Shown here piece by piece: positions 16,550 through 24,123 of a stretch of 32,040 nt of DNA. Source of the DNA: Bacteroidota bacterium (GTDB lineage: Bacteria > Bacteroidota > Bacteroidia > Cytophagales > Cyclobacteriaceae); contig JADFHN010000045.1 of NCBI GenBank assembly GCA_022567155.1, positions 1 through 32,040 on the forward strand, written 5' to 3'. The notes under the pieces are model-generated. The model did not search any database. It had not been told where the DNA came from and saw only the letters and a list, made by a program, of their open reading frames with translations. The position numbers were made by a program, and so were the translations under genes. Every line of letters begins with the position of its first letter. The stretch's first letter is position 1.

Positions 16550-16831
16550 TTACGTAATATTTCCTCCGGCTATAGCGGGTATGATGCTAACGACTGATCC
16601 AGCACTTACTTCTGTTTTCTCCTGATCCAGCGTTTTAATATCGGTATCATCAAGATATATTCTGATATACTTCCTGATGCCGCCCTGCTTGTCAATGATC
16701 TGATTTTTCAAATCCGGATATTTGATTGTAAGCTCTCTTATTACCTCCAGCACTGTATCCGCGCTTGTTTCAAGCGTAGTCTGGTTGTTGGTAAACTTAC
16801 GTAATGGGGTTGGTATGATGATTTTTGACAT
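16550..16831 (-). CDS. cysO: CysO-like sulfur carrier protein with C-terminal extension GG-NIT
   Basis: A 93-aa ubiquitin-fold carrier close in layout to mycobacterial CysO. It has IIIPTPLRKFTNNQ, helix TVLEVIRELTIKYPDLKNQI, RKYIRIYLDDTDIKTL and SAGSVVSIIPAIAGG. The di-glycine (G89-G90) is not terminal: three residues, NIT, follow. The extension must be removed before adenylation, and the JAMM peptidase encoded directly upstream is the obvious candidate, as QbsD is for QbsE. After thiocarboxylation by MoeZ, the carrier would donate sulfur to an activated serine on CysM. It sits 19 bases after the peptidase gene and 31 bases before the E1 gene. Confidence 0.92.
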   Translation of the reverse strand: MSKIIIPTPLRKFTNNQTTLETSADTVLEVIRELTIKYPDLKNQIIDKQGGIRKYIRIYLDDTDIKTLDQEKTEVSAGSVVSIIPAIAGGNIT

Positions 16832-16850
16832 TTTAATACTATTTTAAAAT

Positions 16851-17291
16851 TTAGGAATTCACTTTTACATGTATTAAATCCAGTATTTCCTCTTCCTCAA
16901 ACTCCTGCTGATCGTTTAGCTGCCAGCTTTGGATATTGTTTATTTTATTTTTTCTAACCGAAACAATGATATAGGAAAAATAACCTGCGGCTTGTTTAAG
17001 ATCATGTTCTGAAGGCACTGCCGGATGGTCAGGATGCGAGTGGTATATACCGAGTAATTCCAGATTATTAGCCATCGCGTATTTTTCTGCCTGCAGGTAT
17101 TCCAGCGGATCGATTTCAAATCTTTTCCGTTTGTTTTCAGATTTTATATTCGTGGCTTTCCCGGCATGTGATATTTCGCGAACATCACCTTCCGTTCCAT
17201 AAAGAAACCCACAGCATTCTTCCGGATAGGTTTCGAGGGCATGATTTTCGATTGTTTCTATTACAAGCGGATATATTTTCAGTTTCTTCAT
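16851..17291 (-). CDS. mec: Mec/QbsD-like JAMM (M67) metallopeptidase
   Basis: The 146-aa zinc peptidase has the JAMM signature: a catalytic Glu in YPEECCGFL (E24 or E25) and H84-S-H86-P then S94-x2-D97 (IYHSHPDHPAVPSEHD). In mycobacteria Mec cleaves the CysO-cysteine adduct to release cysteine and regenerate the carrier. In QbsD-type systems the same family trims residues after the carrier GG. Here both tasks may apply, because the neighbouring carrier ends GGNIT. It lies 5 bases after cysM and 19 before cysO. Length and motifs are complete, and no signal peptide is present, so it acts in the cytoplasm. Confidence 0.93.
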   Translation of the reverse strand: MKKLKIYPLVIETIENHALETYPEECCGFLYGTEGDVREISHAGKATNIKSENKRKRFEIDPLEYLQAEKYAMANNLELLGIYHSHPDHPAVPSEHDLKQAAGYFSYIIVSVRKNKINNIQSWQLNDQQEFEEEEILDLIHVKVNS

Positions 17292-17296
17292 TCAGT

Positions 17297-18226
17297 TTAT
17301 AATATTTCATTTAACAATTCAGAATATTTATCCCCATTGTCAGGCAGTAATGTTACAATCACTCCTTTATCCAGTTGAGACGCCAATTCCACTGCACCGG
17401 CTATATTGGCTGCTGCAGAGGGGCTAAGTAGCAATCCTTCGTGTTTTGCAACATAAAGCAGCATTTTTATCGCTTCTTCAGAAGCAACAATTCGCTGTTC
17501 ATCTGCAATAAACGGGTCAAAAATACCGGGTACCTTAGCTGTTTCGAGGTGCTTCCAGCCTTCCATAATATGCATGGCAGAATCAGGCTGAAGCGCTATG
17601 CAACGAACACCGGATTTTAATTCCTTCAGTTTTTTCGAAATCCCTGTAAAACTGCCGGTAGTGCCTAAACCGGTAATGAAATGGGTTATACGGCCTTTGG
17701 ATTGCTGCCAGACCTCCCAACCGGTGCATTCATAGTGCACTTTCCAGTTATCCGGATTATTGTACTGGTCTGCATAAAAATACATTTCCGGCTTATTTTT
17801 AAACATGCGGTACGCTTCGTGCTGCGCTTCATCGGTTCCTCCAAAAGGGGAGGTGAAAACAATTTCCGCCCCCATGCTTTTGAGGATGTTAATACGCATT
17901 TTTGAAACATTTTCAGGTAAAACGACTACTACTTTTATTCCGGCGTACGCCCCGATGGCAGCATATGAAATAGCGGTGTTGCCACTGGAAGCATCGAGAA
18001 TAGCTTTGCCCGGTGTAAGTTTTCCTGCAATTACAGCCTCGCGGACAATATTATACGCAGGCCTGCTCTTTACACTTCCGCCGAATTGCAGCCACTCGAC
18101 TTTAGCAAGAATTGCAACTTCAGGATTCGGACTTAACCTGCTGAAGTCGAATACAGGCGTATTTCCGATCAGACGAGAGATATCCTCGAGGGAAGTAAAA
18201 TAGCCGGTTGTATGTGCTGGTATCAT
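17297..18226 (-). CDS. cysM: Cysteine synthase, CysM-like PLP enzyme
   Basis: A 309-aa fold-type II PLP enzyme. Features are ISRLIGNTPVFDF near the N-terminus, the PLP Schiff-base Lys K53 in FGGSVKSRPA, the substrate-binding SSGNT at 80-84, the phosphate-binding GLGTTGS, and a C-terminal SPSAAANIAGA. In this operon with a CysO-like carrier, a JAMM peptidase and MoeZ it most likely uses protein thiocarboxylate as sulfur donor. Whether the acceptor is O-phosphoserine (as in Mycobacterium CysM) or O-acetylserine cannot be decided; the segment SAMHIMEGWKHLETAKVPG lies where the M. tuberculosis phosphoserine-binding Arg would be sought. It is the first structural gene after the attenuator described at 18258-18389. 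Confidence 0.92.
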   Translation of the reverse strand: MIPAHTTGYFTSLEDISRLIGNTPVFDFSRLSPNPEVAILAKVEWLQFGGSVKSRPAYNIVREAVIAGKLTPGKAILDASSGNTAISYAAIGAYAGIKVVVVLPENVSKMRINILKSMGAEIVFTSPFGGTDEAQHEAYRMFKNKPEMYFYADQYNNPDNWKVHYECTGWEVWQQSKGRITHFITGLGTTGSFTGISKKLKELKSGVRCIALQPDSAMHIMEGWKHLETAKVPGIFDPFIADEQRIVASEEAIKMLLYVAKHEGLLLSPSAAANIAGAVELASQLDKGVIVTLLPDNGDKYSELLNEIL

Positions 18227-18257
18227 TTAAATATCAATATTTATTGTGTACAACAAA

Positions 18258-18284
18258 CAAAAAAACCTGTCTTCGGGACAGGTT
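18258..18284 (-). terminator. Intrinsic terminator in the cys operon leader
   Basis: On the minus strand, AACCTGTC (18284-18277), a 5-base loop and GACAGGTT (18271-18264) run into a T-tract ending TTTTTG (down to 18258). It ends 32 bases before the cysM ATG, inside the leader, so it can only control read-through into the operon. Its 5' arm and loop can instead pair with 18317-18327. Confidence 0.88.
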
Positions 18285-18327
18285 CTGATATACAGTTAAT
18301 GGTGACAGCATATCCTCCTATCCCGAA
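18272..18327 (-). promoter_or_regulatory. Antiterminator helix competing with the cys leader terminator
   Basis: TTCGGGATAGG (18327-18317) can pair with CCTGTCCCGAA (18282-18272): 11 pairs, ten Watson-Crick and one G-U. The first strand covers the last two codons and the UAG stop of the poly-Cys leader ORF. The second covers most of the 5' arm and the loop of the terminator. The two structures are mutually exclusive, as in his/trp-type attenuators. Confidence 0.8.
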
Positions 18328-18389
18328 TTAATGGTTATATGCTTACAACAGCACACTACTTTTTTATATATTTTTTGAACTGCATTCAT
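18318..18389 (-). CDS. Poly-cysteine leader peptide of the cys operon (23 aa)
   Basis: A 23-codon ORF starting at the ATG at 18389-18387. Near its end it has three consecutive Cys codons, TGC TGT TGT (18353-18345), within VVCCCKH, followed by eight more codons and a TAG stop. It precedes cysM and ends at the 5' strand of the antiterminator. Low Cys-tRNA would stall a ribosome at the Cys codons, leaving 18317-18327 free to form the antiterminator. With cysteine plentiful the ribosome would reach the stop, cover that strand and let the terminator form. The frame stays open upstream to a further ATG at 18524 (68 aa), but the short form fits a leader better. A weak -7-like TACGTTTT at 18419-18412 would give a 5' leader of about 15-20 bases. 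Mycobacteria use comparable poly-Cys small ORFs. Confidence 0.8.
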   Translation of the reverse strand: MNAVQKIYKKVVCCCKHITINSG

Positions 18390-18579
18390 CGAATCAGATC
18401 GTATGTTGTTTAAAACGTATATGTGGTAAATTAAGTTTCCCTTTTTCAATAAATCCTTCTTTTTATGAAAATTGTGAATTCCCTGAAGATGTATCGTGAA
18501 ATAATTTTGTTTAATCGGAAGCAAAAAAAATTACAAAAACACGGAAATGTAAACAAACATGCTGCATTGCTGATAATGA

Positions 18580-18813
18580 TTAGATTCGCTCCATTCTGTA
18601 ATCAGTAATGACCCTGCGAATATTTTCATCAGCAGGAAACACCTTTTTATCGTACAGATACAAATGTTTTTCTGTTCTGATATCAAATGGCGTGATGTTG
18701 GAATTCTGATAAGCTCCTGCTGGCAGTGTGTTTACAACAAGAAGCGAAACGTCGAAATTATATGTGCAGGAAATCAATCCCAAAAAGATTAAAAGGTAGA
18801 GAAATCTGCGCAT
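18580..18813 (-). CDS. Small predicted lipoprotein
   Basis: The 77-aa protein starts with a lipoprotein signal, MRRFLYLLIFLGLISC, with lipid-modified C16 in a lipobox LIS-C. The mature part is about 60 residues with no motif I recognise (STRANDs such as DVSLLVVNTL and KHLYLYDKKVF are plausible). It lies upstream of the cys leader on the same strand with about 190 bases between, and divergent from the dipeptidase gene. It is probably exported and anchored to a membrane; function unknown. Confidence 0.65.
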   Translation of the reverse strand: MRRFLYLLIFLGLISCTYNFDVSLLVVNTLPAGAYQNSNITPFDIRTEKHLYLYDKKVFPADENIRRVITDYRMERI

Positions 18814-19004
18814 AATTATTAAGAAAACTACTTCCTGTCAGTAAAAATTAGGAATATTAAGGAAACAGAACAAGCGCAGTTCAGGTTGGCCCTATGTGAT
18901 CGGCCAGGATAGGTTGTTGCGCAATATTTCACCATATTAAAAATATATGAAATAATGTATATTGCCGGCAAAATGCTATTTGTTCATTCTAATCACGACA
19001 TAAA

Positions 19005-20327
19005 ATGAAACTATTACACACCATTTATTTCATCCTGTTTTTTTGTCTGCTGTCATGCAATGTAAAAGAACCTGTGGATGTTACGAAAATGTCTGAGGAA
19101 GAGCTCGTTACGTATGCACATGAAATCCACAACCGTGTAATTACGCTCGATACACATAATGACATCAATACAAGTAATTTCACACAAGAAAAGAATTATA
19201 CGATGGACCTTGACAATCAGGTGAACCTGCCCAAGATGAAGAAAGGAGGACTTGACGTATCCTGGTTGATTGTTTATACCGGCCAGGGAGAGCTAAATGA
19301 GGAGGGTTACCGGAAAGCATATGAAAATGCAATGGATAAATTTGAAGCTATTCACCGGTTAACCGAAGAAATAGCTCCTGATCAAATTGAACTGGCCCTT
19401 ACGTCTGATGATGTAAGACGCATTATTGCTTCAGGTAAAAAGGCAGCCATGATCGGTATTGAAAACGGTTATCCGGTAGGAACGGATATTTCCAATGTAA
19501 AAAAATTCTACGAACTGGGCGGCAGGTACATGTCGCTGGCACATAACGGACACAGTCAGTTGAGTGATTCAAACACCGGTGAAAGCGACAGCGTGTGGCT
19601 ACACAACGGATTAAGTGAAGCCGGCAGGGAAGTAATAAAAGAAATGAATAAGTGGGGGATGATGGTGGATATATCGCATCCATCCAAAAAGGCTTTTATG
19701 GATATGATCGAATTATCAAAAGCACCTTTGATCGCCTCACACTCCTCAGCACGGGCTTTGTGTGATCACAGCCGCAATCTGGACGATGAACAACTACGAA
19801 TACTGAAAGAAAACGGAGGCGTCGTACAAACAGTAGCGTTAGGAAGCTATTTGAATATCGAAAAAAGCAATGAACATCGTGAAAAAGCAAATGAACTGTA
19901 CAAGTCGATCGCAGCAGAATCCGAATTTGAGATGCTGCCCTGGCGTGAAGTATTCAGTTTGGATGAAGCAGACCGTGAACTATATCTTGAGAAATTCAGA
20001 GAAATACAGGAGCTGGCAAAACCCCGGATGGCTGAAGAAGTAAATGCCGATGCACCTCCTGTGAATGTTTCGGATTTTGTAGATCACATTGATTATATAG
20101 TCAACCTGATTGGCATCAGACACGTAGGGATAAGTTCGGATTTTGACGGCGGTGGCGGCATTGAAGGCTGGCAGGATGCATCCGAAACGTTCAATGTGAC
20201 GCTTGAATTGGTGCGACGCGGTTATACTGAGGAAGAAATTGGTATGATCTGGAGCGGTAATCTGCTGCGTGTGCTTGATGAAGTTCAGCGTGTAGCAAAG
20301 GAGATTCAGGCTGCAGGGGAGGAATAA
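19005..20327 (+). CDS. Membrane dipeptidase (M19 family), lipoprotein
   Basis: The 440-aa protein belongs to the renal dipeptidase-like M19 metallopeptidases, which hydrolyse dipeptides including L,D and D-residue forms. The signal peptide has a lipobox LLS-C18. Binuclear zinc ligands are visible in LDTHND (H and D), MIGIENG (E), VDISHPS and LIASHSSARALCDHSRNL (H residues). HVGISSDFDGGGGIEG near the C-terminus supplies the substrate-side Asp. Residues about 295-335 are a family-typical insert. It is monocistronic. As a lipoprotein it likely acts in the periplasm or at the outer membrane, for instance on peptides taken up as nutrient. Confidence 0.93.
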   Translation: MKLLHTIYFILFFCLLSCNVKEPVDVTKMSEEELVTYAHEIHNRVITLDTHNDINTSNFTQEKNYTMDLDNQVNLPKMKKGGLDVSWLIVYTGQGELNEEGYRKAYENAMDKFEAIHRLTEEIAPDQIELALTSDDVRRIIASGKKAAMIGIENGYPVGTDISNVKKFYELGGRYMSLAHNGHSQLSDSNTGESDSVWLHNGLSEAGREVIKEMNKWGMMVDISHPSKKAFMDMIELSKAPLIASHSSARALCDHSRNLDDEQLRILKENGGVVQTVALGSYLNIEKSNEHREKANELYKSIAAESEFEMLPWREVFSLDEADRELYLEKFREIQELAKPRMAEEVNADAPPVNVSDFVDHIDYIVNLIGIRHVGISSDFDGGGGIEGWQDASETFNVTLELVRRGYTEEEIGMIWSGNLLRVLDEVQRVAKEIQAAGEE

Positions 20328-20626
20328 CATTACAAGCTTTTATGCATGAACTCATAACCTGGTGCTCTATTGTGCTTTCAGAAAACTATTTGTAAGCAGG
20401 CGTAATTTTCCAGACTTTTATGCTGGTCTTGAAACAACTCACAGAGGTACCGGAATCAGTGCCGGTCATCCACCTGTTTATTCAGCGCTACTTTCATGCC
20501 GGGATACCCAATAGCAATCATCTAAATGATAAATAGCATCAATTATTTAGTCATTTTTTTTATAAATTACATTTTCTACTGCAGAAAGCTGAAATTCATA
20601 AAATAAGAATAATTCTTACGGTCGTT

Positions 20627-22036
20627 ATGAATCATAAAAAATTGAAAATCTTTGTCGCTGTTATTATCCTGTTTGCAATTGGTTCATTTTCAGTGTTAAG
20701 TAATGATACTCACCTTCAGGAAGACGACGGATGGACCTATTTATTCAATGGTAAAGACCTGAAAGGCTGGAAACAGCTTAATGGCGATGCGGTTTATAAG
20801 GTGGAGAATGGAGAAATCATGGGGATCACCACAACCGGAACGCCAAACAGTTTTTTATGTACCGAAGCTGATTATGATGATTTTATACTTGAATTTGAGG
20901 TTCTGGTGCATCCCGACCTCAACTCGGGTGTGCAGTTCCGAAGCAACAGTCTAAAAGATTATAACAGCGGCAGGGTACACGGCTATCAGTTTGAACTCGA
21001 TCCCAGTTCACGGGCATTCAGTGGAGGCATTTATGATGAAGCCAGAAGAGGCTGGCTGTATCCGCTGTCACGAAACGTTAAGGGGCAGGCAGCATTTATG
21101 AATGGAAGGTGGAATCATTGCCGGATTGAAGCAATCGGTTCTTCGATTAGTACGTGGATAAACGGAGTGCAATGTGCCCGGCTTACGGATGATCTGACGA
21201 CCAGCGGATTTATCGGATTGCAGGTACACAGTATCAATAATGCACAAGACGCAGGAAAAACCATCAAATGGCGAGATATCAGGATAAAAACAGAAAATCT
21301 TGAAGCCGGACGCTGGAAATCTGATCCGGAAGTAGTTGAATTAAGTTACCTGATCAATCAACTTAGTAGCTGGGAAGAGCGGCATGGGTGGCGACTGCTG
21401 TGGGATGGAAAGACCGGAAACGGATGGCGGGGAGCTAAACTGGATGATTTTCCGGAATCAGGCTGGGGTATAAAAGACGGCATATTAACCATTATGGGAA
21501 CGAGTGGTGAGGAGGCAACAGGACCTGGTGATATCATTACAGAAGATGTTTTCAGTGAATTTGACCTCGAGCTGGAATTTATGATCACCGAAGGAGCCAA
21601 CAGTGGAATCAAATATTTTGTAAATGCGGAGCTTAACAAGGACGCAGGGTCTTCAATCGGATGTGAATTCCAGTTGCTTGATGATGCGAATCACCCCGAT
21701 GCAAAAATGGGAATAAACACAAATCGCACATTGGGGTCGTTGTACGACCTGATCCCAGCAGAAAATATCTCAGTTCCGGGAAGATCCAAACAATTTAAAG
21801 GAGTTAACAGGTGGAATAAAGCAAGAATAGTGGTTCACGGAAATCTGGTGGAACATTGGCTGAACAACGAAAAAGTTGTGGAATATGACAGAGGGGCACA
21901 AATGTTTCATGCCCTTGTTGCTAACAGCAAGTACAGCAAATGGCCGGGTTTCGGCAAGTGGCCCGACGGCCATATATTATTACAGGATCATGGCAACAAG
22001 GTACATTTCAGAAGTATAAAAATCAAAGAGTTTTAG
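20627..22036 (+). CDS. Exported protein with two DUF1080 (3-keto-disaccharide hydrolase-like) domains
   Basis: The 469-aa protein has an N-terminal signal/anchor (KIFVAVIILFAIGSFSVLS). Two concanavalin-like DUF1080 domains follow: one starting WTYLFNGKDLKGWK (about residues 37-225) and one starting WRLLWDGKTGNGWRG (about 255-468). Each has the typical VxNGE/IKDGIL strand and a NSGVQFRS/NSGIKYFV core. DUF1080 proteins include 3-keto-glycoside hydrolases that work with Gfo/Idh-type sugar oxidoreductases. Such an oxidoreductase is encoded 23 bases downstream, so a joint role in oxidising then cleaving glycosides is plausible. The two domains are not identical, which suggests an old duplication. 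Confidence 0.9.
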   Translation: MNHKKLKIFVAVIILFAIGSFSVLSNDTHLQEDDGWTYLFNGKDLKGWKQLNGDAVYKVENGEIMGITTTGTPNSFLCTEADYDDFILEFEVLVHPDLNSGVQFRSNSLKDYNSGRVHGYQFELDPSSRAFSGGIYDEARRGWLYPLSRNVKGQAAFMNGRWNHCRIEAIGSSISTWINGVQCARLTDDLTTSGFIGLQVHSINNAQDAGKTIKWRDIRIKTENLEAGRWKSDPEVVELSYLINQLSSWEERHGWRLLWDGKTGNGWRGAKLDDFPESGWGIKDGILTIMGTSGEEATGPGDIITEDVFSEFDLELEFMITEGANSGIKYFVNAELNKDAGSSIGCEFQLLDDANHPDAKMGINTNRTLGSLYDLIPAENISVPGRSKQFKGVNRWNKARIVVHGNLVEHWLNNEKVVEYDRGAQMFHALVANSKYSKWPGFGKWPDGHILLQDHGNKVHFRSIKIKEF

Positions 22037-22059
22037 TGTTTAAGCTTAAAAAACGAGCT

Positions 22060-23391
22060 ATGAATAATAAGAAAGCATCCCGAAGAACATTCATCAAAAA
22101 ATCAGCCGCAGGTGTCATCGGAGTAGGTTTTGCATTTTCTGCCCGGAGTTATGCGAATATACTCGGAGCTAATGACAGGGTGAATGTAGCCGTGGTGGGG
22201 TTGCATGGCAGGGGCAAAGCGCATCTCAGTGCCATCTACCATACTACAAATACCCGGATCAGCGCCATTTGTGATGTGGATTCAAGGGAATTAACTAAAA
22301 CGGCAGAATTGGTAAACGAAATGAACGGTCAAAAGCCGGATGTCATTGTTGACATAAGAAAACTGCTGGAAAATAAAGATATTGACGCTGTCACTATTGC
22401 CACACCTGATCACTGGCATGCGCCAATGGCAATTATGGCCATGCAGGCAGGCAAGCATGTGTATCTGGAAAAACCGTGTTGTTTTAATCCGCAGGAAGGA
22501 AACTGGCTGATACAATCTCAGAAAAAACATGGGAAAGTACTACAGGTAGGCAACCAGCAGCGTTCTGCGCCTACATCTGTTCAGGCAGTAGCTGATATCA
22601 GAGCGGGCATAATAGGAGAGGCATATATGGGTAAAGCCTGGTATGCCAACACCAGGGGTTCTATCGGCACCGGAAAGAATGTGACCGTTCCCGACTGGCT
22701 GGACTGGGATATGTGGCAGGGACCAGCACCGCATACCGACTACCGCGATAATATAGTGCATTATAATTGGCATTGGTTCTGGAGATGGGGCACGGGAGAG
22801 ATCAACAATAACGGCTATCATGAACTGGATATTTGCCGTTGGGCCCTTGGAGTGGACTATCCCTCAAAAATCACCTCGTCAGGTGGCAGGTATAGCTTTG
22901 ACGATGACTGGCAGTTTTATGATACACAAATAGCAAGTTTTGAATTTGGCAACGACAAAATGATTAGCTGGGAAGGGAGAAGCTGCAATGGTTTCAACTT
23001 TCATGAAAGAGGGAGAGGTGCTACCATCCATGGTACAAAAGGAACAGTTCTGCTGGATCGCAATGGATATTGGGCGTATGACAATTCGGGCAAACTATTC
23101 AAACAGGTCCTCGAACGGGGACATTCTGTGTCCACTGACATTGTAGGTATTGGTGCCCTGGATTTGTATCACATGGAAAATTTCGTAGAAGCCATTCGTT
23201 CAGATGAAAAACTGAATTCACCCATTGAAGAAGCGGTGAAAAGTAATATGATGTGTCATCTCGGAAATATAGCTCAGAAATTTAACCGGACCCTGCAAAC
23301 GGATCCGCGTGATGGTAAAATAATGAATGACAAAGAAGCCATGAAACTCTGGAGCAGGGATTATGCCGAGGGGTGGAAACCTGTAATTTAA
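22060..23391 (+). CDS. Tat-exported Gfo/Idh/MocA-family oxidoreductase
   Basis: A 443-aa protein. A Tat signal with twin Arg (KKASRRTFIKKSAAGVIGVGFAFSA) is followed by the Rossmann start VNVAVVGLHGRGKAH, then AVTIATPDHWHAPMAIMAMQAGKHVYLEKPC with the family EKP motif. A C-terminal domain contains NWHWFWRWGTGEINNNGYHELDICRW. Exported members of this family oxidise sugars or glycosides in the periplasm with a tightly bound NAD(P). I chose the ATG at 22060 because the Tat motif begins right after it; the open frame extends to 21940 inside the DUF1080 gene but adds no meaningful sequence. It probably forms an operon with the tandem-DUF1080 gene. Confidence 0.93.
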   Translation: MNNKKASRRTFIKKSAAGVIGVGFAFSARSYANILGANDRVNVAVVGLHGRGKAHLSAIYHTTNTRISAICDVDSRELTKTAELVNEMNGQKPDVIVDIRKLLENKDIDAVTIATPDHWHAPMAIMAMQAGKHVYLEKPCCFNPQEGNWLIQSQKKHGKVLQVGNQQRSAPTSVQAVADIRAGIIGEAYMGKAWYANTRGSIGTGKNVTVPDWLDWDMWQGPAPHTDYRDNIVHYNWHWFWRWGTGEINNNGYHELDICRWALGVDYPSKITSSGGRYSFDDDWQFYDTQIASFEFGNDKMISWEGRSCNGFNFHERGRGATIHGTKGTVLLDRNGYWAYDNSGKLFKQVLERGHSVSTDIVGIGALDLYHMENFVEAIRSDEKLNSPIEEAVKSNMMCHLGNIAQKFNRTLQTDPRDGKIMNDKEAMKLWSRDYAEGWKPVI

Positions 23392-23671
23392 ATAAAAATT
23401 CAATGTGTGTATAAACTATGGTTACAAACGTTCTGACAGGGGCAAGGGTATCATACATGGTTCTGATGATACTGGAAACATTGCGAAATGAAACCATCGA
23501 ATATTGGAAAGATAATTACAATCTATGATCATCAGGTAATTGTTTATCGTGTGTGCTCATAAGCTTGTGAGTATGAGTAACTAATATATTTTATGGCATT
23601 ACCACGAATTTAATGCGGAATGGATTTATAATCGAATGCTAAAATGCTAAATTAAATTTTTATAGAGCAGG

Positions 23672-24046
23672 ATAACAGAGAAAGAAATATTTATTGAAAA
23701 ATTAAAAAAAAGAACCAGAAAATTTGCTGTAGATATTATTATATTTTGCAACTCATTAAAAACATGTAAAGCATCATCTGTTGTCACATATCAACTTGTA
23801 AAATCTGCAACTTCAACTGGAGCTAATTATCGTGCAGCGTGTAGGGCACGGTCCAAATCTGAATTTTTTAGCAAAATTTGTATTGTTGTAGAAGAAGCTG
23901 ATGAATCAGAATATTGGTTAGAGATAATAGATGAAGCTAATTTATCTAATGACAGAAAAGAATTATTGAGGCTCGCAAAAGAATCAAAAGAAATAACAAA
24001 ATTTATGTCAAAAGCAAAAAATTCATCTTATATGATCAATCAATAA
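23672..24046 (+). pseudogene. Four-helix-bundle (S23/IVP-type) protein gene lacking a start codon
   Basis: A 124-codon open frame reads as a four-helix-bundle protein of the S23 ribosomal/intervening-sequence family: KEIFIEKLKKRTRKFAVDII, then SLKTCKAS, SATSTGANYRAACRARSKSEF, VVEEADESEYWLEII and LLRLAKESKEI. The fold is intact from end to end. In-frame ATG, GTG and TTG are all missing where the start should be. The codon in the starting position is ATA (23672-23674), followed by ACAGAG, and a stop lies just upstream at 23663-23665. Either an ATG decayed to ATA or the gene starts at a non-standard codon. It carries a 3' flank of repeated TTTACGCATTTA motifs (24047-24083), partly shared with 1361-1404. 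Such genes move between intergenic sites and 23S rRNA genes; their role is unclear. Confidence 0.75.
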
Positions 24047-24083
24047 CATTTACGCATTTAATCATTTACGCATTTACGCATTT
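24047..24083 (+). repeat. Short TTTACGCATTT repeats after the four-helix-bundle gene
   Basis: Three spaced copies of a CATTTACGCATTT(A)-like unit directly follow the four-helix-bundle stop codon and reach to 40 bases before the uronate operon. The same motif follows the related tail at 1388-1404. Confidence 0.6.
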
Positions 24084-24123
24084 CCACTAAAATACCAGTA
24101 GAACCTATTTTAATAATCAATGT

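Noticed and set aside
18226-18420. SAM or other known riboswitch upstream of cysM
   Set aside because: No conserved riboswitch core is recognisable; the Cys codons and the competing 11-bp and 8-bp helices explain the leader better.
18318-18524. 68-codon version of the poly-Cys leader ORF
   Set aside because: The same frame opens at 18524, but the first 45 codons look like AT-rich chance sequence. The ATG at 18389 gives a normal-length leader peptide close to a possible -7 box.
21940-22059. N-terminal extension of the Gfo/Idh/MocA gene into the DUF1080 gene
   Set aside because: The Tat twin-Arg signal starts right after the ATG at 22060; the extra 40 codons overlap a real gene in another frame.
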